A stretch of DNA of 8,137 nt from Eubacteriaceae bacterium (GTDB lineage: Bacteria > Bacillota > Clostridia > Eubacteriales > Alkalibacteraceae): positions 1-8,137 of the forward strand of contig DMAW01000156.1 in assembly GCA_003446375.1 (NCBI GenBank), read 5' to 3'. Both the position numbers and the translations under genes were made by a program. Positions 1-5,285 of the stretch are shown here, piece after piece; the stretch's first letter is position 1; every line of letters begins with the position of its first letter. The notes under the pieces are model-generated. The model did not search any database. It saw only the letters and a program-made list of their open reading frames with translations, and had not been told where the DNA came from.

Positions 1-759
1 AAAACCAATGTCAGCGTAAATCTTGCAATATGCATGGCTCAAATGGGGAAAAAGGTCCTTGTTTTGGATGCGGACATAGGAATGACCAACGCGGATATCC
101 TTATGGGGATCAAGTACGATTATGATTTATTTGACCATATAGAGGAAGGCTTGGACTTAAAAGATATAATCTACGAAGGGCCTGGGGGAATCAAAGTTAT
201 TTCCGGGGGAGCAGGACTTTTGAAGATGGAGACCTTCAGCCGGGACAAACAGCATAAGTTTATAGATCAACTCATGAATCTGGGGCAATTTGACGTGCTT
301 ATAATCGACAACGGTGCAGGGATAAGCAGAGAATCATTAAGCTTCATAACGTTTGCCCACGAAGTTATAATGGTCACCACCCCTGAGCCTACGGCTATAA
401 CAGATGCTTACAGAGTGCTTAAGGCTATAAGCTTTTATGAACTGAAACCTTCGGCAAAAGTGATAATAAACAAGGTCAACGATATGTCCTCAGGGGATGA
501 AGCGTTTGAAAAGCTCTACACGACATCGAAGGAGTTTTTAAATATAGATATTGAAAATTGCGGATACATATTTGACGACTCCAGGGTGGAAAAAGCTATT
601 ATGGAACAGATACCCGTTGTGATATCCCATCCCAATTCATTAGCCGGCAGAAACATCAAAAACATAGCTGCCGGAATGATCGAAGAAAATTCCTACAAGA
701 AAAACATATCTACGATACAGCAACTGAGCAACAGGTTTATAAAAATATTCGGATCATAG
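1..759 (+). CDS. flhG: Flagellum site-determining ATPase FlhG (MinD/ParA type), 5' end missing
   Basis: The frame is open from the first base, so the gene begins outside the window; 252 residues are visible. The first residues, K-T-N-V-S-V-N-L-A, continue a deviant Walker A loop (GKT). Next comes VLVLDADIGMTNAD (visible residues 20-31), the Walker A'-type segment of MinD/ParA ATPases, then IIDNGAGIS (101-109), matching the DxGAGIS Walker B region typical of FlhG. In this family FlhG works at the membrane with the GTPase FlhF to set flagellar number and position. The full protein is usually near 290 residues, so about 35-40 N-terminal residues are probably lost. The downstream order of PilZ gene, sigma-28 and rod genes supports FlhG over the cell-division MinD. 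The ATG at 34 lies inside the ATPase fold and is not the real start. Confidence 0.93.
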   Translation, partial: KTNVSVNLAICMAQMGKKVLVLDADIGMTNADILMGIKYDYDLFDHIEEGLDLKDIIYEGPGGIKVISGGAGLLKMETFSRDKQHKFIDQLMNLGQFDVLIIDNGAGISRESLSFITFAHEVIMVTTPEPTAITDAYRVLKAISFYELKPSAKVIINKVNDMSSGDEAFEKLYTTSKEFLNIDIENCGYIFDDSRVEKAIMEQIPVVISHPNSLAGRNIKNIAAGMIEENSYKKNISTIQQLSNRFIKIFGS

Positions 760-770
760 CAGGTGATATT

Positions 771-1442
771 ATGGACATGATTAAGCTAAATGGAAAAATC
801 GAGATCATCAGTGAGGATGGGGATGCGACCCAAGGCATGGTAATGGATAAGACAGACTCTTCCGTAGATTTTTCCATTCCTGCAGACGACAAGAAATTTA
901 GGCTTTTTCATAAAGGAGAAAAGGTAAAAGCTGTAGTGTTCGACAAAAATAAAGCTGTGATTTTTGAGGCGGTCATAGCCGACAGGATAAAGGGTGGGGT
1001 ACCCACATACACTCTAACGAATCTTTCCGGCTTTAAAAATATTCAGAGGAGAGAAAATGTCAGGGTATCATGCAGCGCGCCCCTTAAATATACGATCAAT
1101 AAATTTATTTTAGATCTGATCCCAACAATTACCGATACTGCTCAAGCTATTGCCACGATCTCAAAATACATGAAAGAGGGCATCATGATAGATTTAAGTG
1201 CAGGAGGATTAAAATTTTCCTGTGATGAAAATTTAAATGACGGTCAAAGGATTCTCTTTGAGATATGCTTAGAAGGTGAACCGTTAATCGTAACAGGGAT
1301 AGTAGTCCATAAACAAATAACTGTAAATCCAAATTCAACCAAGTATTTTTACGGAGTGCAGTTTGATCAAATTGATGAAGATGTTAAAGAGCTTATTATC
1401 AATCACGTATTTGTCATTATGAGAAAGCAGACCAGAAAATAA
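771..1442 (+). CDS. PilZ-domain flagellar protein, YcgR/YpfB-like c-di-GMP receptor
   Basis: This 223-residue protein has an N-terminal beta-rich part (about 1-90, resembling the YcgR N-terminal domain) and a C-terminal PilZ domain. The PilZ cyclic di-GMP signature is complete: R94xxxR98 (in RRENVR) and D141xSxxG146 (in DLSAGG). In YcgR-type proteins, c-di-GMP binding lets the protein act on the flagellar motor and slow swimming. No membrane helix or signal peptide is evident, so it should be cytoplasmic. About 42 residues separate the two motifs, including a hydrophobic stretch LDLIPTITDTAQAIATI, which seems longer than in many PilZ domains. The start at 771 follows AGGTGAT (761-767); a second Met at codon 3 is possible. 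It lies 11 bases after flhG and 17 bases before the TTG start of the sigma gene, so it is almost surely cotranscribed. The PilZ assignment is firm; the brake function is inferred. Confidence 0.88.
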   Translation: MDMIKLNGKIEIISEDGDATQGMVMDKTDSSVDFSIPADDKKFRLFHKGEKVKAVVFDKNKAVIFEAVIADRIKGGVPTYTLTNLSGFKNIQRRENVRVSCSAPLKYTINKFILDLIPTITDTAQAIATISKYMKEGIMIDLSAGGLKFSCDENLNDGQRILFEICLEGEPLIVTGIVVHKQITVNPNSTKYFYGVQFDQIDEDVKELIINHVFVIMRKQTRK

Positions 1443-1447
1443 CAATG

Positions 1448-1453
1448 GGAGGT
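1448..1453 (+). promoter_or_regulatory. Shine-Dalgarno site that favours a TTG start for the sigma-28 gene
   Basis: GGAGGT lies six bases before an in-frame TTG at 1460. The upstream ATG at 1445 overlaps this site and has no purine-rich sequence at proper distance (it is preceded by AAAATAACA). This is the reason for choosing TTG as the start. Confidence 0.7.
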
Positions 1454-1459
1454 AGTCCT

Positions 1460-2185
1460 TTGGGTTATCAAAGCACCGACAATGAGTTAGTTGTAAAGTA
1501 CATACCGCTGGTCAAACGCATAGTTGCAAGGATTGAAAGCGTAGAATCCGATATGGACAAGGACGATCTGTTCTCAATAGGCGTAATAGGCCTGATAGAT
1601 GCCATAAAAAAATACGACGGAACAAAATCAGTTCCCTTTGAAGCGTATGCAACCCTCAGGATAAAAGGGACGATTATCGATGAGATGAGAAAATCAGGCA
1701 GAGTATCAAGAGATAGGATAAACAAGCTTAATCGTTATTACAGCGCGAAGGAAAAACTCGAACAATCGTTAATGAGAAACCCTGATGAGCATGAGATATG
1801 CAGAGAACTGGGAATAGGTGAAAAAGAGCTTTATAAGCTCCATGAAACAGTACATTATCTCTCTAGCGTATCCTTTGAATCGACCCTTTTCAGCTCGGAA
1901 GGTGGAGATATGCAGTTTATGGATCTAATCAAGGATGAAACTGCTATAAATCCGGAAGAAGACTATGTAAGAAGCGAAAGGCGAGTGTTCTTGATCAAGG
2001 CCATAGAAAGCTTGTCAGAGCGCGAAAGAGCAATACTGAATCTTTACTATGTAGAAGAGCTGACTCTTAAGGAGATTGCATACGCAATGGAGATATCCAT
2101 TCCCAGAGTGTCTCAGATACATGGGAAGATAATTTTAAAACTAAGGCAAGAGCTTGAAAATTACGCCTATGACGGAAAGGGCTGA
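1460..2185 (+). CDS. fliA: RNA polymerase sigma factor for flagellar operons (sigma-28, FliA/SigD/WhiG family)
   Basis: From the TTG start the protein has 241 residues, close to the 240-255 usual for SigD/FliA. Sigma region 2 is clear: VVKYIPLVKRIVARI (11-25), DDLFSIGVIGLIDAIKKYD (35-53), then FEAYATLRIKGTIIDEMR (60-77) and the SGRVSR turn characteristic of the sigma-28 group. Region 3 follows (about 85-130, with a NPDEHEICRELGI helix). Region 4 has SERERAILNLYYVEELTLKEIA (186-207) and the DNA-reading helix with RVSQIHGKIILKLR (216-229). It directs RNA polymerase to late flagellar, motor and chemotaxis promoters (TAAA-N15-GCCGATAT class). In Bacillus sigD also sits near the end of the fla/che operon. 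I see no anti-sigma gene (flgM) here. An ATG at 1445 would add five residues but overlaps the ribosome site. Confidence 0.95.
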   Translation: MGYQSTDNELVVKYIPLVKRIVARIESVESDMDKDDLFSIGVIGLIDAIKKYDGTKSVPFEAYATLRIKGTIIDEMRKSGRVSRDRINKLNRYYSAKEKLEQSLMRNPDEHEICRELGIGEKELYKLHETVHYLSSVSFESTLFSSEGGDMQFMDLIKDETAINPEEDYVRSERRVFLIKAIESLSERERAILNLYYVEELTLKEIAYAMEISIPRVSQIHGKIILKLRQELENYAYDGKG

Positions 2186-2189
2186 TTTA

Positions 2190-2582
2190 ATGTTTTATAT
2201 CTTGATTTTAATTGGTGCAGGAGCTTTGAGCCTGGGATTTTACAATAAAAAAAATACGGTTAACTTAAAACCAAATGACGCCAAAGAATATGAAGATGCG
2301 GGGCTTGCACAAAGGCTGGAAGCCATAGAAGCGATTTTGTTTGAAAGCATTATGACTGAAAGTCAAAAATCACCTGAAGGAAATTCTGAACCTAAAGTGA
2401 TTTCTAATGAAAAATACAAGGAAGAATCCGAAAATATCAAAAAAAACATGCCTGATAATATAAAATTGATTCTCGATTATGAAAAACGAGGGCTTGATAT
2501 CCAACAGATAGTTAAAAAAACCGGAATGAACAAAGGGGAGGTTTTACTATTAAAAGATTTATCCAAAAATTATTTGAAATAA
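2190..2582 (+). CDS. DUF6115-like single-pass membrane protein after sigma-28 (SwrB-like position)
   Basis: This is a 130-residue protein. One N-terminal membrane helix (about 2-18, FYILILIGAGALSLGF) is followed by basic residues and a polar, charged linker (20-88). A C-terminal helix-turn-helix-like segment includes DYEKRGLDIQQIVKKTGMNKGEVLLL (96-121). The 'G-ldi-qIvkktGm-kGEv-LL' pattern recalls DUF6115, which occurs directly after the flagellar sigma gene in many Clostridia and fills the place of swrB in Bacillus. SwrB promotes assembly of the flagellar type III export apparatus; whether this protein does so is inference from position and layout. ATG 2190 was chosen because it starts four bases after the sigma stop, behind GGAAAGG (2174-2180), and puts the helix at the extreme N-terminus. 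In-frame ATGs at 2154 and 2169 would overlap the sigma gene. Confidence 0.75.
   Translation: MFYILILIGAGALSLGFYNKKNTVNLKPNDAKEYEDAGLAQRLEAIEAILFESIMTESQKSPEGNSEPKVISNEKYKEESENIKKNMPDNIKLILDYEKRGLDIQQIVKKTGMNKGEVLLLKDLSKNYLK
2535..2541 (+). promoter_or_regulatory. Strong Shine-Dalgarno site inside the DUF6115-like gene, before an ATT codon
   Basis: GGGGAGG (within AAAGGGGAGGT, 2532-2542) is a strong match to the anti-SD sequence. It sits seven bases before ATT at 2549. No ATG, GTG or TTG lies in that frame between the stop at 2513-2515 and TTG at 2594, so this site supports initiation at AUU. Confidence 0.6.
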
Positions 2583-2746
2583 AACCTGAAATCTTGATTT
2601 CATTGGGAGCAGGCATAATAATATCGGCCATATTGATGAACTCAGCGTATATGGCCGGGCTGAATTTTAAAATCGAAGAAAAAGCCAGGGCAATGGGAAT
2701 GGTATATCCCGAAGAAGTGAAAGTCCTTGGTGGAGAGGAGAGGTGA
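2549..2746 (+). CDS. Small single-pass membrane protein, probable AUU start, in the flagellar operon
   Basis: This frame encodes 65 residues if translation starts at ATT 2549. The layout is a basic N-terminus (KRFIQKLFEIKP, 2-13), one membrane helix (about 14-35, ILISLGAGIIISAILMNSAY) and a short soluble tail with a KARAMGMVYPEEVKVL segment (45-60). It overlaps the preceding gene by 34 bases and ends three bases before the next ATG, so it fits tightly into the operon. Without AUU, the first usable start is TTG 2594, with no ribosome site, giving about 50 residues that begin at the helix. I have a weak memory of similar short proteins, some labelled MltG-like, between the DUF6115 and flgF genes in other Clostridia; I cannot confirm this. 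No catalytic motif is visible, so I assign no function. The reading frame is likely real because it fills the gap exactly and has a sensible membrane-protein pattern. Confidence 0.68.
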   Translation: MKRFIQKLFEIKPEILISLGAGIIISAILMNSAYMAGLNFKIEEKARAMGMVYPEEVKVLGGEER

Positions 2747-2749
2747 GGC

Positions 2750-3511
2750 ATGATAATAAGAAGTTTATACAATGTAAGCAGACAGATGAATGTTCTGCAG
2801 AAAAAACAGGAAAACAATGCAGCCAATGCAGCCAATGCAAATACGCCGGGCTATAAATTCCAGCACCTTGTGCAGCGAACCATGCAGGAATACGATCTCT
2901 ACAACCGCGCAGGAGGCAGAGAAAATGACCAAAGGGTAGAGCTTGGGACGATTAATTTCGGTACTGAAATCGATGGAGGATACACGTCATTTTCTCAAGG
3001 CAACTTGAATGAAACAGGACTGGCCACTGATTTGGCAATATTCGGCAGAGGTTTTTTTGCCATTGAATTGGATGATGGACGCATGGGCATAACCAGAAAC
3101 GGGAATTTTAAAATTGACAATCAGCAAAGATTGGTGACGACAGAGGGAAATCCGGTTTTAGGAATGGACAGCCAGGGTGATATCTCTGAGATATTTATTC
3201 AAGGCGATGAGTTTTCTGTTGATGGACAAGGCTTGATAGCCGGTGGAGATATGAGGCTTATGATTGTGGATTATCCTGATTACGGAGGAATGGAATTATA
3301 CGGAGAGGGAGTTTTTATACCTGGGAATATGGAATATGAGCTGAATGAAGCCAACATAAGCCAAGGCTTTTTAGAATCCTCAAATGTCAATATACTAGAT
3401 GAGATAGTCAAGATGATGGAAGTTTCAAGGGAATTCGAATCAAATCAACGTACCTTGAGGGTGTTGAACGATACGTTGCAAAAAACTGTCAACGAGATTG
3501 GCAGAAACTAG
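2750..3511 (+). CDS. Flagellar hook-basal body (rod) protein, FlgF/FlhO-like
   Basis: This 253-residue protein of the FlgE/F/G rod-hook family forms part of the axial rod and is exported by the flagellar type III system, so no Sec signal is expected. Residues 5-36 are the N-terminal rod helix ending in NANTPGYK (29-36). The central block has GNLNETGLATDLAIFGRGFF and TRNGNFKIDNQQRLVTTEGNPVLG-type sequence, the usual 'TgndlDlAI.G.GFF' and 'TRnG.F' signatures. The C-terminus (SSNVNILDEIVKMMEVSREFESNQRTL) is the Flg_bbr_C helix that packs in the rod core. The start follows a purine-rich GGAGAGGAGAGGTGAG (2732-2747). It is close to FlhO of Bacillus, whose gene pairs with flhP; FlgF and proximal-rod FlgG are alternatives. 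The N-terminal NN of the usual rod motif is replaced by AN, coded by a small 9-bp tandem repeat at 2816-2842. Confidence 0.88.
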   Translation: MIIRSLYNVSRQMNVLQKKQENNAANAANANTPGYKFQHLVQRTMQEYDLYNRAGGRENDQRVELGTINFGTEIDGGYTSFSQGNLNETGLATDLAIFGRGFFAIELDDGRMGITRNGNFKIDNQQRLVTTEGNPVLGMDSQGDISEIFIQGDEFSVDGQGLIAGGDMRLMIVDYPDYGGMELYGEGVFIPGNMEYELNEANISQGFLESSNVNILDEIVKMMEVSREFESNQRTLRVLNDTLQKTVNEIGRN

Positions 3512-3523
3512 GGAGGATAAAAT

Positions 3524-4303
3524 ATGTACACCGGGCTAAGCATAGGAAAGTCAGGGATGAGAGGCGCCCAAAATGCCTTGGACAATACTGCGGATCAGAT
3601 AGCAAATGCATCTACGGACGGATATAAAAAAAAGCAGGTGAATTTCAATCAGCTGCTTATGAACGAGATAGGGGAAAATCAAGTAGCTGTGTCTCCGAAT
3701 GCTCAAAATGCAGGAATAAGCGCAGGTTCAAAAGCCGTATTCTCAAAAACTGATTTTAACCAGGGAACTTTAAAGCCTTCATCAGGTGATTTTCATATGG
3801 CTATCGAAGGAAGAGGTTTTTTTGGAGTGACGTCTTCAACAGGAGAAATAATGCTGACTAGAAATGGAGGCTTTCATCAAAACTCGGATAATTCTATTGC
3901 CGATGACAATGGCAATCTCCTTAACGTGGATTTGTATATACCCTACGAACAGTGGCCAAATAGCGAGGATTTTTCTGTAAGTTCCCAAGGAGTGATCAGC
4001 GGATTGGATGAAGACGGCAATTTGTTGGAGCTTGGACAGGTGCTTCTTTATTCCCCGGGAAATAACGACGAGCTAATTTCGTTGGGCGAAGGGCTTTACA
4101 TTCAGCAGCCGGGCCTTGCTCTTTACAGTTCGGCAGAAAATGAAGGTTTTGGAGAAATCAGAGAAAAAATGCTCGAAGGATCCAATGTCGATATAGGCAA
4201 AGCCATGGCAGAGATGATAGTGACCCAAAGAACCTACCAGGTAAATGCAAAATCAGTGACTACGGCAGATGAAATGCTGGATGTAATAAATACGATTGTA
4301 TAA
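3524..4303 (+). CDS. flgG: Flagellar rod protein, FlgG/FlhP-like
   Basis: At 259 residues this is the normal FlgG length. The N-terminal rod helix (MYTGLSIGKSGMRGAQNALD) leads to IANASTDGYKKKQ (26-38). The middle has FHMAIEGRGFFGV and MLTRNGGFHQNSD, which are FlgE/F/G family signatures. The C-terminal helix GSNVDIGKAMAEMIVTQRTYQVNAKSV followed by TADEML is a close match to the classical FlgG C-terminus. The product should form the distal rod and be secreted through the flagellar export gate. GGGAGG (3511-3516) overlaps the stop codon of the preceding gene and lies seven bases before the ATG, showing tight coupling. In Bacillus terms the pair would be flhO-flhP; the symbol flgG follows the C-terminal match and is less certain than the family. 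It is the last flagellar gene here. Confidence 0.88.
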   Translation: MYTGLSIGKSGMRGAQNALDNTADQIANASTDGYKKKQVNFNQLLMNEIGENQVAVSPNAQNAGISAGSKAVFSKTDFNQGTLKPSSGDFHMAIEGRGFFGVTSSTGEIMLTRNGGFHQNSDNSIADDNGNLLNVDLYIPYEQWPNSEDFSVSSQGVISGLDEDGNLLELGQVLLYSPGNNDELISLGEGLYIQQPGLALYSSAENEGFGEIREKMLEGSNVDIGKAMAEMIVTQRTYQVNAKSVTTADEMLDVINTIV

Positions 4304-4349
4304 GGACTCTTAGGAATTTTATTAAATCAGCTTTTTACCGATATTAGAT

Positions 4350-4406
4350 AACCATTTCCCAATTGCCCCACGACTGCTAGGTACATCGTCAAACCATAGT
4401 GGAACG
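4350..4406 (+). repeat. Degenerate direct repeat, copy A
   Basis: The first 31 bases (4350-4380, AACCATTTCCCAATTGCCCC onwards) match copy B at 27 of 31 positions, and all four differences are transitions. After a short divergent stretch the arms match again at 15 of 18 bases (4389-4406 against 4503-4520). The copies lie 113 bp apart in the same direction. It could be a piece of a dispersed intergenic repeat family, but one window cannot show that. Confidence 0.65.
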
Positions 4407-4432
4407 ATGGTCAAACAGTAGTTAAACGATTG
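4389..4432 (+). repeat. Tandem pair of degenerate 22-bp units
   Basis: Unit one (4389-4410, TCAAACCATAGTGGAACGAT then GG) and unit two (4411-4432, TCAAACAGTAGTTAAACGAT then TG) agree at about 17 of 22 positions. A third related unit lies in copy B from 4503. CATCGT (4384-4389) and ACGATG (4403-4408) also form a short inverted repeat around the first unit. Confidence 0.5.
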
Positions 4433-4462
4433 GAAAATCAAAAGCCTTTACGATTGTTCAAC

Positions 4463-4520
4463 AACCGTTTCTCAATTGCCCTACGACCGCTAGACTGTAT
4501 CTTCAAGCCGTAGGGGAACG
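4463..4520 (+). repeat. Degenerate direct repeat, copy B
   Basis: This is the partner of copy A. Here the unit can also fold: CCCTACG (4479-4485) and CGTAGGG (4509-4515) form a perfect 7-bp stem around a 23-base loop. The matching arms in copy A pair poorly, so the hairpin is not clearly conserved between copies. The 113-bp period is not a multiple of three, and copy B meets a TAG in the only frame that stays open for long, so a coding origin is unlikely. Confidence 0.65.
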
Positions 4521-4570
4521 TCTCTGTGCCTGAGCCTATCCACTATTTGCTCCGAATTGAATCTTGCTTC

Positions 4571-4599
4571 TTTACACGCGTTAATTTTTAATGTAAACT
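4571..4599 (+). promoter_or_regulatory. Predicted sigma-A promoter of pyrR-uraA
   Basis: TTTACA (4571-4576) matches the -35 consensus at five of six bases. TAAACT (4594-4599), preceded by TG, matches the -10 at four of six. The spacer is 17 bases. Transcription would start near 4606, just before the PyrR-binding hairpin, which is the expected arrangement for a pyr leader. Confidence 0.5.
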
Positions 4600-4613
4600 A
4601 TTAAAAGGAATTT

Positions 4614-4646
4614 ACCTTTAAATTAGTCCCGTGAGGCTGGCAAGGT
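4614..4646 (+). promoter_or_regulatory. PyrR-binding RNA hairpin (anti-antiterminator)
   Basis: The core AGTCCCGTGAGGCT (4625-4638) matches the conserved PyrR recognition loop known from Bacillus pyr leaders (ARUCCNGNGAGGYU). It is closed by an outer stem ACCTT (4614-4618) with AAGGT (4642-4646). With UMP or UTP bound, PyrR should hold this hairpin, block the antiterminator and cause early termination. Its place ahead of pyrR suggests autoregulation together with the permease gene. Confidence 0.92.
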
Positions 4647-4684
4647 GATGCATATTTTGTTTGCACAAATCTTTTTACCATGCC
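4639..4684 (+). promoter_or_regulatory. Predicted antiterminator of the pyr leader
   Basis: GGCAAGGT (4639-4646) can pair with ACCATGCC (4677-4684) at seven of eight positions, enclosing a small TTTGT/ACAAA hairpin (4656-4660 with 4665-4669). It shares AAGGT with the PyrR-binding stem and takes bases from both ends of the terminator's left arm and its loop. The three structures are therefore mutually exclusive, as the attenuation model needs. The pairing was found by eye. Confidence 0.6.
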
Positions 4685-4700
4685 GTAGAAAGATTTTTTT
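4667..4700 (+). terminator. Intrinsic attenuator terminator before pyrR
   Basis: AAATCTTTTTAC (4667-4678) pairs with GTAGAAAGATTT (4685-4696) over 12 bp with one G-U pair and a six-base loop CATGCC. The T-run 4694-4700 follows. It lies 24 bases upstream of the pyrR start, so termination here would silence both pyrR and uraA. Confidence 0.82.
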
Positions 4701-4724
4701 ATGCGCGAAAGGGGGTGATGGCAC

Positions 4725-5285
4725 ATGTCAAATATCATCGAGATCATGGATTCAAGCGCTTTAAACAGGGCTATAACCCGAATTTCCCACGAGATAGTGG
4801 AAAAAAACAAGGGAACCAGAGACCTTGTCATACTGGGGATCAAAACAAGGGGAATGCCTATAGCAAAGCGTATTGCAGACAATATCCAATCTTTTGAGAA
4901 TTCAAATGTGGAGTTGGGGTCGGTGGATATTACCGAGTATAGAGACGATATTATCAAAGAGGAAAACGGCAGGCTGATCAGTCGAATAGATCTTGAGGTG
5001 AAGGACAAGAACGTGGTATTGGTCGATGATGTCATTTATACCGGCAGAACCTGTCGCGCGGCTATAAATGCAGTGATGGATGCAGGCAGGCCGCAAAAGA
5101 TACAATTGGCTGTCATAGTGGACAGAGGACACAGGGAGCTTCCTATAAGACCGGATTACACGGGCAAGAACGTGCCTACTTCCCGGGAAGAGATGATTCA
5201 TGTGTTGCTTAAGGAACAGGATGGAAAAGACGTGGTCATATTGACCAAAGAAGGAGGAAAAGATGAATACAATCAGCAGGGGTAA
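4725..5285 (+). CDS. pyrR: Bifunctional PyrR: pyr RNA-binding attenuation protein / uracil phosphoribosyltransferase
   Basis: This 186-residue protein belongs to the type I phosphoribosyltransferase fold. The PRPP loop VVLVDDVIYTGRT (97-109) is intact. LVILGIKTRGMPIAKRI (34-50) and SVDITEYRDDI (66-76) are typical PyrR blocks, as is IVDRGHRELPIRPDYTGKN (131-149). PyrR senses UMP/UTP against PRPP, binds pyr mRNA leaders and promotes termination; many homologues also convert uracil and PRPP to UMP. Its own RNA target lies directly upstream. The start follows a strong GGGGGTGATG (4711-4720) by four bases. Its 3' end overlaps the permease gene by 23 bases. No other pyr biosynthesis genes are in the window, so the leader here governs salvage; pyr operons elsewhere in the genome may also be controlled by this protein. 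Confidence 0.96.
   Translation: MSNIIEIMDSSALNRAITRISHEIVEKNKGTRDLVILGIKTRGMPIAKRIADNIQSFENSNVELGSVDITEYRDDIIKEENGRLISRIDLEVKDKNVVLVDDVIYTGRTCRAAINAVMDAGRPQKIQLAVIVDRGHRELPIRPDYTGKNVPTSREEMIHVLLKEQDGKDVVILTKEGGKDEYNQQG

Larger units (their letters stand above)
4304..4570 (+). other. Gene-free spacer with degenerate repeats between the flagellar genes and pyrR
   Basis: No reading frame here has a ribosome site or protein-like composition, and stops break all frames. The stretch holds two copies of a degenerate direct repeat, a tandem 22-bp unit and a 7-bp-stem hairpin (each listed separately). I see no hairpin followed by a T-run that would end the flagellar transcript; TAAG/CTTA just after the flgG-like stop has only a 4-bp stem. 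A CCGATAT string at 4338-4344 resembles a sigma-28 -10 box but lacks a properly spaced -35. Confidence 0.6.

Noticed and set aside
2816..2842. An insertion in the rod N-terminal motif caused by tandem duplication
   Set aside because: Aligned to my recollection of E. coli FlgG, the distance from the first Leu to the TPGYK/TNGFK block is unchanged, so no net insertion is evident.
4302..4313. Terminator directly after the flgG-like gene
   Set aside because: TAAG/CTTA gives only a 4-bp stem, and the following bases are not a clean T-run.
4323..4344. Possible sigma-28 promoter (TAAA at 4323, ACCGATAT at 4337)
   Set aside because: The -10 like string is a good match, but the TAAA lies only 10 bases upstream, while about 15 are needed; no better -35 is present.
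4350..4520. CRISPR array or insertion sequence in the repeat spacer
   Set aside because: The repeats are few, degenerate and irregularly spaced; there is no transposase frame, no terminal inverted repeat pair and no target duplication that I can see.
4661..4897. A 78-residue + strand frame overlapping the attenuator and pyrR
   Set aside because: It starts inside the terminator hairpin and runs in another frame of pyrR; the protein is low-complexity and unlike any family.
4601..5035. A 144-residue open frame on the - strand across the pyr leader and pyrR
   Set aside because: It lies antisense to a certain gene and a structured leader, has no ribosome site, and its composition is that of a shadow frame.
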